Shown piece after piece: positions 56,970 through 64,000 of a stretch of 64,000 nt of DNA. The position numbers were made by a program, and so were the translations under genes. The stretch comes from Tetrastigma voinierianum. Taxonomy: Eukaryota; Streptophyta; Magnoliopsida; Vitales; Vitaceae. Numbering within the stretch: the stretch's first letter is position 1; every line of letters begins with the position of its first letter. The notes beneath the pieces were generated by a model. That model saw only the letters and a program-made list of their open reading frames with translations, was not told the origin of the DNA and made no database searches. The stretch is taken from positions 152,620 to 216,619 of the forward strand of contig JAEQBH010004121.1 in NCBI GenBank assembly GCA_016808115.1, given 5' to 3'.

Positions 56970-58700
56970 TGTGTTTTATAAATGCTTTATCACTTTCGGA
57001 CATCGGTTATAGATATGGCGTTCGAGGCTTCTTGATGCGAGATCCATTGGACCCGTCTGTCTTTGGTATTGCAGGCAGGACCACGAGTCCCTTAGTAGAT
57101 ACCATGGTATATATTTGTACTTGCTCCAATTATTATTTCGATTGTACCATATGAATTTTATATTATAATCAATTTATAAACCCGTTTCTTACGTTATATA
57201 ATTCTGGAAATTACTCCACCCTACGCGTGATTAGAAGCCTTCATCGTTGTATGTGGAGGATGGATCCACTATTCGTCCATACATGATCCATAGAATTATA
57301 AGTATCCTTAGATCCATAAAAGATCGATTGGCCACTTATCATATGCAGTCGAGGAGATGGCGCTCGAGACACCACGTTTCATATGCAGTCGGAGGATGTG
57401 ATCCGCGACGGGATGTTGCTATCATCCTTGGCCTCCATGTCGATGGACGATCCAGCTGCGGGACATGTGTGCTTTCGATATTGGGCGGGTTATGCGAGGG
57501 GGCTGCTGGTGCGACCCGCGGCGATGCTCTTGGAGGATCGCTATCTCTCCATCCGGTGGTTATGCAATGATTATCCACCCCGACGCGTCTGAATGAGGTC
57601 GCTTGGTAGTCTGGCGTCGTTTCATCTCTTAGTGTTGATGGGATTCTTCTTGTTGTGGACAAGAAGGGAGTACGTTCATCTATATGCTTTCTCCGATGCT
57701 AAAGATTTGACACATCTGCACGACTTATAGTTGGGGTGGTGTAGTACTATACATATATCGTGAGTTATGCGAGCCGACTTGGATCGTGAAGCCTGATGTG
57801 TAGGTTATATTACAACGTCTGGTGTATAAAAAAATATTATTACATACAGGATTCATATACCTGACATGTTAGGTTGCTTACTCTTTGTTTATTTTATATT
57901 CAGCTATGGTCTTAGGAGGACTGCGTGGCGACTCGATTTTGGGCGTCGATGGCATATCCGGCCACCTGTCCCTCATGCTTTACATGTGGCAATCTTTTGA
58001 TGTCGTCGAAGGAGACACAGATTGGGGCCCTCGATGATGGATTACCCGTTGAGCCTGTCGTTGAGCCAAAGACAAAGCCAGCTCTTCCATTAGAATTGGA
58101 GGTGGAAGTACGCGGCACGGGTGCATAACCCGTCAAATTGTACTCCTTTACTCTCGAGATCGATTGGATACACAGACCCTTGATGGGTATTATGGAAACC
58201 ATCGTCGAAGAGTTGGTGACCACCCTGAATCTGCCAGTGACCGGGGAGATCGCGGACGATGTCACGTATATGTTTCAAGACTGTGGGTGACATACGTCTA
58301 AAGCGAAGTCTTGCGTAATTTGGAAGCTCTGACAGAGATACCTCCCATCTTGCTCTTATAATGTGATTCACATAGAATGGATGCCGTGGGCGATAGGAGA
58401 GATTAGGCATATCGTACTCCTTATTGCCTTATAGGATATGTCACGGTGTTAGGATCATCCACTGCACACCTATAGTAGGTATGATGGACTTCCATGATCC
58501 ATATATGCGTGTATCGTCGTGTACAGCTAACATAGTTAGTCGCTCACGATATACTGCTGGTTTAGTGTCGACTTGTCATATTGCTAGATCAGTGTTACAA
58601 CTAGATCGGAGAAGAGCATCGCATGTAAGCTCGATCGGGAGGCATCACCATCCCACATGGACCATCAATTAGACCTCTGAAGTGTGTCTACTCCGGTCAC
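56970..58700 (+). pseudogene. Plant mobile domain (PMD) gene of the MULE, copy 2
   Basis: It lies about 100 bp after the transposase and in the same direction. DPLDPSVFGI and RTTSPLV (57035-57100) match the PMD start (GP.D.SVL..Q..HRS). An AT-rich segment from GTATATATTTG (57105) to about 57225 looks like an intron. Then come WRMDP, WPLI and ERW-like pieces (57250-57365), the core DVAIILGLHVDGRSSCGT (about 57415-57470), LCEGAAGATRGDALGGS (about 57490-57540) and LSIRWLC. Later VGMMDFHDPYMR (about 58460-58505) is the C-terminal landmark, followed by a Gly/Arg-rich tail (58710-58790). The 57650-58400 part is hard to read in any frame. Host MAIN-type proteins are about 500-700 residues, so the length fits. 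Confidence 0.75.
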
Positions 58701-58729
58701 ATTATCACGACCGATCGAGGAGGGAGAGG

Positions 58730-59595
58730 GAGGAGGAGAGTTGATCAGGGTCGTGGTGGGATGGTGGACTAAGGAATCATGGTCGAGATGGTGAGGCCCG
58801 GTGTGGTATATCACAGTCAACATTACCTATGATACCCCCTCCCATGCCACCCATCACGTGATTTTGTATGCCCCATTGCGACACATCACCTTCCATTACC
58901 TGAATGCTTAGCTCTTTGCATATCCGGTGTTCTTTAGAGCCGACCTCCATTCTGGTAGATATCACCTTCTCATCCCACCCTTTATCATCTCCTACATTGC
59001 CTCTCATCGGTGACACCATCCTTGACCTTAATATCAGAGTTAGGTCCATGGCTAAGCGACATTCATTATCACGTATGCATTAGTCGCCATCCATCATCTC
59101 CTCGGCTCTATATTTCATCAAATCCAGTTTTAGTTCTTGCAGGACCCTATTGATCAACAAAATTTATGTATTCTAGGCGCGATCCTAAGAAATATAAAGA
59201 CACCATCTTGTGGGACTCATTGATATATATTGATATTTTATATAATGATATTTGTATACAATGTTTTAATATATTTATATAATTTGGTTTATATGAAGGT
59301 CTTAATCGACAGTGTTCCTTAGCTACTTTGGATTTTATCTGTTATGATTCTTTGATAATCAAAAAGCTGGTGTCTTTGCCAAGATCTTAGTTTATGGTGC
59401 TTGTGTTTTTTGTTTCTTTTGTATAAGTCTTAGGGCATCTGTTGTATACATCCCCTAAACTCTATTTGGGGTTGCTTTCCCAGCCCTGTTTCATTGAGCT
59501 CCATTTTCTTATCAGGTATGTAAAAAAACAAATCAAATGACAGAGCTCCATGACACCATTTCTAGATACATATTTGTCTTATTTTGTTTTATGAT
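58730..59595. other. Right flank of the second MULE-PMD unit
   Basis: 58730-59060 is GC-moderate with a - strand frame of 90 codons (59049-58777) rich in Gly and Met that I take as a shadow or an unrelated remnant. 59160-59595 is AT-rich. No terminal repeat was paired. Confidence 0.35.
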
Positions 59596-59598
59596 GCA

Positions 59599-60135
59599 TA
59601 ATGACTAGTCCTTTTTCAAGGAATTAAAATGAGAGCTCTTTTTTTTTTTAGAGGTTTAGTATTACTAAGAAATGTTAATGAACAATACAGGATAAGTTGA
59701 ACAAACAAATACAAGCTGCGAATTCTATAGTTAGAAGATGGTAGTAATAATATATATTCAAAAAATTTGAATTATCAAATTTCTCTAAAGATTTTTTAGA
59801 AGTGTTATTGTGGATATTTATCAATCACCTTTACAAAATTATAAGAAATATTAAATAATCCATCATGTGGCTTTCTTACTTGACCTCATCCCATCATAGA
59901 TTCTTTATTTACTTATTCAATAAGTTAATATTACATCAAATACTTATAGTAGTCTAGTTGATAAAATTATACCAACATTATATTTAGTACTCAAAATATG
60001 TAATACAATATTTATATAGGTTATTAGGCAAAGTATGAAGAGAAGAATGGTATCAAATATAAAATAATGAAATTAAAGCCCAAATTCTGGTTGTTATGGA
60101 TTTAACGGCATTTGAATTAATTTCATTTAACGACA
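59599..60135. repeat. 537-bp tandem duplication, unit 1
   Basis: Starts TAATGACTAGTCCTTTTTC and contains GATAAGTTGAACAAACAAAT, AATAATCCATCATGTGGCTT and CTTATAGTAGTCTAGTTG, each of which recurs 500-540 bp later. No coding potential. Confidence 0.9.
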
Positions 60136-60650
60136 TAATGACTAGTCCCTTTTTCAAAATACAAAAATGAGGCTCTCTTTTTTAGAGTCCAGTATTACTA
60201 AAAATGTGTAAGAAAGCAATACGGATAAGTTGAACAAACAAATACAAGCTACTTGAATTATATAGTTGAAAATGGTATTAATAACTTATAAATTCAAAAT
60301 TTAGTTATCAAATTTCTCTAAAGATTTTAGAAATATTATTGTGGATATTTATCAATCACCTTTACAAAATTATAAAGAATATTAAATAATCCATCATGTG
60401 GCTTTCCTGTAGCCTCGTCATCTTGAGTGCGTTATTTACTTATTGATAAGTTAATATTACATCAAATACTTATAGTAGTCTAGTTATTAAAATTATACGA
60501 CTTATTATATTTTAGTACTCAAAATTTGTAATACAATTTATATAGGTTATTAAACAAAGTATAGAAGAATAATGAATTATCAAATATAAAATAAAAATTA
60601 AAATGATTGCATTGTTATGGTTAATGGCATTTTAGATTAAGGCGGCAATT
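60136..60650. repeat. 537-bp tandem duplication, unit 2
   Basis: Head-to-tail copy of 59599-60135, starting TAATGACTAGTCCCTTTTTC. The units differ by scattered substitutions and short indels, mostly missing bases in unit 2. Confidence 0.9.
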
Positions 60651-60770
60651 CTTTGCTAACCATATAGCGACATTTGAAAATTTTCAAGCAATTCTGCTAA
60701 TCATAGTAGCGGCTTTTAATAAGTCTGAATCAAATTCTGCATTATCATGGACAATGACATTCACGATCTA
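60600..60770. repeat. Short tandem repeat, about 43-bp period
   Basis: Four diverged units of the type CAATTCTGCTAATCATAGTA + GCGGCATTT start near 60604, 60646, 60689 and 60733; a related sequence lies at 60074-60110 within unit 1 of the larger duplication. Confidence 0.65.
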
Positions 60771-63296
60771 CTTTAGTCATTTATTTTAACTTCCAAATTA
60801 ATTTAATGATTTTATTTATAAACACATTATTTAGTCTAAAACTCCACATTAGGCTATTGATTTGATGACAACACATCCCACATTTTTTTAATCATGAGTT
60901 AGGCTTTATCCTTGGACATTTTACTCCATATTCATATTTTCTCTTTTTTGGATGGAGAAGCTGAATTCTTTATTAATAATATTAATAATCAAACTAATCA
61001 AAAAATTTATAAACATTAAAAGTTATTAAACAATGTATATTAATTATAAAAATTAAATAACTTAACATAGAGTCATCATCCCACCATTTAGCCTTTTCTC
61101 AACTTTTTTTACTAATATCTTTTCTTTTGTGTTGAGTGATTTATAGTCATTCTTGGTCTAAAATCTATCATCCTACCTCTCCATCATTTTCTTTCCTCAA
61201 TAAAAATTAGTTTATACCACACAGATTTAGGTTTTTGTTTTTGTTTTTTGTGGTTGAGTCATCGTAGTGCGTATGTAGTTATCATCGTCTTCGTGCGTGT
61301 GTGGATTTATCATTGTGTTGGTGCAGCAAGAGTTGTGTAATCTAGGTACAATATTTTTAATTTTAAATCGTGTATTAGTTTCTATGTTTATTTGTGTTTA
61401 GGTGATTCAGACGAGCAAAGTATATAAAGACAAGAAATCAAATCAATGATCGTTCTGAGTCATATGTATTCTAGTCACAATAGTAATATTAAATGTGTAG
61501 GCTCAACTATCAAATATACAGGTTTTGAGTCGATTCATTATACTATTTAACTTTGATGTTGTTTCATCTTTTATAGTTTTAGCGATTTGATTTTATATTT
61601 CTATCAATCTATGTATTATTAGTTTGAATCAATGAATTATTTTTCTCTTGAAAAAATACAAAAATTAAATCGAAAGTAAGAAAATTTGAAAATAATTAAA
61701 TTCGAAACAATTGAAGAAATAAAGCTATCTTCTATCAAGAGCGGCTAGATATGAACATGTTACCTGATTAGAAAATTATTTTAGATTCGAAAAACCGAGG
61801 AAAAGTATTTTCATCGCAGAACACCCCTCTCTTTAACAACCATTAAACGTTACGATCGGTGCGGTGAGGATTTTACTTCATTTAGGGGCAACCTCTTGTA
61901 GAGATGTGTCCTGGGTTCACTTTGGTTGGAATTTTTTAAAGTTTGTGGGATCACTTGTTATTCAAGGTACTAAAACCTTATTGCCAAGAAAAAAATCAAA
62001 ATTCAATTAGGGAGTATTTGCCCTCTTACATTATACTCCTTAGAAGCCCTAGTCCTCATACGCATTTTTGTTCCCTTTCTTCGCTGTATAGTAGCGTCAG
62101 TCGAGCCATTAGTATTCTTTCTTTTTGTCCTCTTTCTTTTTATTGAAAAATTATAGAAAATGTGATACAAAACATAAGAATGCAAAATAGATAAATACGA
62201 TTTCATATAAAATAAAATAATTGTATGTTTTAGGTATGGAAGTAGTGAGAATATTATAAAAAATTATAAGTATTACTCGTTATGGCGATTACTAGGATTA
62301 TTAGAGAATTCGAACTAGATTAAAATTAGTTAAGTTATTTCTTCATTAGATTGGAGTACTTATGATAGCAAAAACCTACAGTGTACCTAGGAAGAACAGA
62401 TTGATAATTAACATGAATATTTTAAATTGGGAAGGATTATTTGACAAAAATTGATCTTAACATAAAAGTTTCTAATTTTTTAAAGAATCAACTTCTTTGG
62501 CAAATGCAATCGCTATTCCTCTCTTTTCTCTTTGGCCCTTATTCATTAAGAGAATGGGTGATTTTTTTTTGTCATTTAGGCAGAATCCACTCATTCACGT
62601 CATTTCTTATCCATAAAGGAGTTTCTTTTAGATAAAATGTTTTTCACATTTAGGTTTGGCGTTGTTTTTCTTTTTGTTTTTCGTGTTTTTATAAATCGAC
62701 TATTCACAGGCGTGTTTTTATGCGTCGACTTATTGCTTGTGAGTAGTTATGTCGCCCGATAATGCAAACTTCTTTGTGGGTTTTTATGTTGGCAGTTCAA
62801 ATGACAAAGTTCAATCCGACAGAGTCATCAGATCAAATCCTATTCGTCAGTATGTTACAAATCTAAAATCTTAGATATTTTAGGCGTTTTGAATTAACAT
62901 ATCAAATATGAGTTTAGGTCGATCATTTTACTAATAACATGGATGTTCCATCTTCCTCCTAAAGTTTTTAACATGCAGTTATATCATTTCTCGATTGTAT
63001 AACTAACATGAATAATAAAATTTATCTATTTAAAAAACTTAAAAGTATCTAAAAAATTGAATATTTTATATTAATCATATATAAAGTACATTTCAGTTTT
63101 CTTCCATTATAAATATCTTTATATTCGATACACATTAGCATAGATCTTAAGGTAGAATTTTTAGATAATTATAAGAAAAACTAAATGGAAATATTTAGCT
63201 CACATGTCGTAACCTAAGTCTAAACTTTTATATAACATTTTAAGATGTGGAATGCAGTTTATTTATATTTTCTTTATTCTTTAATAATTTTAATAT

Positions 63297-63300
<4 letters not shown>
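60770..63300. other. AT-rich non-coding DNA
   Basis: No domain is recognised. 62025-62130 carries AAGCCCTAGTCC followed by a TTTCTTC-rich stretch, a texture seen in plant housekeeping-gene leaders, but no coding exon follows. The frame 61943-62146 (+) and its mirror are not recognisable proteins. Confidence 0.4.

Positions 63301-63330
<30 letters not shown>
63301..63330. repeat. (TA)15 microsatellite
   Basis: Fifteen uninterrupted TA units directly after TTAATATTACA. Confidence 0.95.
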
Positions 63331-63333
<3 letters not shown>

Positions 63334-64000
63334 ATATTAAAAATATAAGAAAATAATAGGATGTTATTATTGAATTTTATGGATTATTGAATCTGAATTT
63401 TAGGAAAAAAACATGATAAATCATAAAAATTGATAAAAAAAGAAAAGAAAGAAGTGATAATACATATGTGATGAATATGTGAATAGGCCTCTGAAGAAAA
63501 ATAATGTATATGGAGACCACATGATTTTAATTTAGAATTGAGAAAAATCCATAACCACCGGATAGTATATAGTGGGTCTATTTGTGTAGGCGGGGTAAAA
63601 GATTAGTTCCTTAAGATCTTATTAAGTCACAGATTGATTAAACGCTCTTTGTAGGAACCTGTCTGTGATAATAATGGACATCTATATACAACCTTATGAA
63701 ATATGCTAGTCCATTTACCAAATACTTCCCGAAGCCACATGGGCTTACACGTCTTTGATCGATTACTCTGAAGCGATTCACGTTCTCCACGCTAACCACT
63801 CACGCTCGAGGACTAATTTTCTTATATTGCAATTACCAGATTTGTTTATTCTTCTGTTCCATTGATTCAATTTTTCTTCTAATTCTCTTCTTTCCCAATC
63901 TAGGTCCAAATTTCAGAGGTTTTGTTTCATCTTCTACTTGAAGGAAATGAGAAAAATTAAAAAGAAAATTTCAAAATTTCTTGTAATTATACCATCCTCG
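63331..64000. other. Non-coding right edge; possible promoter-leader texture
   Basis: From 63700 the DNA is less AT-rich (GCCACATGGGC, ACGCTCGAGGAC) and from 63815 it becomes pyrimidine-rich (TTCTTCTAATTCTCTTCTTTC), like a promoter and 5' leader. If a gene follows, it lies outside the window. Confidence 0.25.

Noticed and set aside
57339..57662. 107-codon - strand frame
   Set aside because: Antisense shadow of the PMD core, which reads on the + strand.
57912..58410. Two long - strand frames (117 and 106 codons) over the PMD C-terminal half
   Set aside because: Considered as a separate gene, but they lie between PMD landmarks on the + strand and match nothing I know; left inside the PMD feature.
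62025..62130. Leader-like AAGCCCTAG plus pyrimidine-rich stretch
   Set aside because: It resembles a ribosomal-protein gene leader, but no coding exon follows, so a gene call is not supported.
1..64000. tRNA, rRNA and small-RNA genes
   Set aside because: I scanned for A/B-box-like and rRNA core sequences by eye and found nothing convincing; a covariance-model search would be needed to exclude them.

Overview
This window looks like plant nuclear DNA from a repeat-dense, gene-poor and probably heterochromatic region. The evidence is plant-specific mobile elements: Ty1/copia and Ty3/gypsy LTR retrotransposons with plant-type primer sites, a CACTA element, Mutator-like transposase joined to a plant mobile domain (PMD) gene, plus degenerate CCCTAAA-type repeats. 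The sequence is AT-rich with long T- and A-rich stretches. I see no intact host gene, rRNA, convincing tRNA, CRISPR array or prokaryotic operon. I could not place the species.

Layout. 1-7.7 kb: decayed Athila/Tat-like gypsy DNA on the + strand, including one LTR of about 2.5 kb (3085-5551) that carries a TCGCGACA-rich island. 7.9-19.35 kb: a degenerate CACTA element with a TNP2-type transposase C-terminus at 14.5-15.6 kb; a second CACTA terminus and a gypsy LTR lie nested inside it. 19.35-20.46 kb: another gypsy LTR end with a 90-bp tandem duplication. 20.9-22.7 kb: a truncated copia element (- strand) with gag and primer site. 24.64-33.3 kb: a nearly full-length copia element (- strand), whose 3' LTR is split by a 3-kb LTR-like insertion (25.09-28.09 kb). 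34.2-37.55 kb: the C-terminal half of a MULE transposase followed by a PMD gene (- strand). 37.56-44.25 kb: a gypsy chromovirus (- strand) with paired LTRs of about 2 kb, in which gag/protease runs directly into integrase and no reverse transcriptase is visible; its left edge truncates the MULE. 44.25-51 kb: mostly unidentified sequence with one LTR-like block and a small tandem array. 51.1-52.6 kb: an unidentified coding-like patch, an AT-rich array and a striking cluster of ACGRCGTCGTTTT motifs. 53.76-54.24 kb: degenerate telomere-type repeats. 54.8-58.7 kb: a second MULE transposase + PMD pair, on the + strand and in the same gene order. 59.6-60.8 kb: tandem duplications. 60.8-64 kb: AT-rich non-coding DNA.

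All coding regions found belong to mobile elements and are broken by frameshifts and stops, so each is recovered only by moving between frames. Boundaries were set by eye from paired repeats and family signatures and are approximate. The central picture is nesting: an LTR inside a copia LTR, a gypsy against a MULE, and an LTR inside CACTA DNA. The most interesting biological content is the repeated MULE-PMD unit and the CGTCGTTTT cluster.
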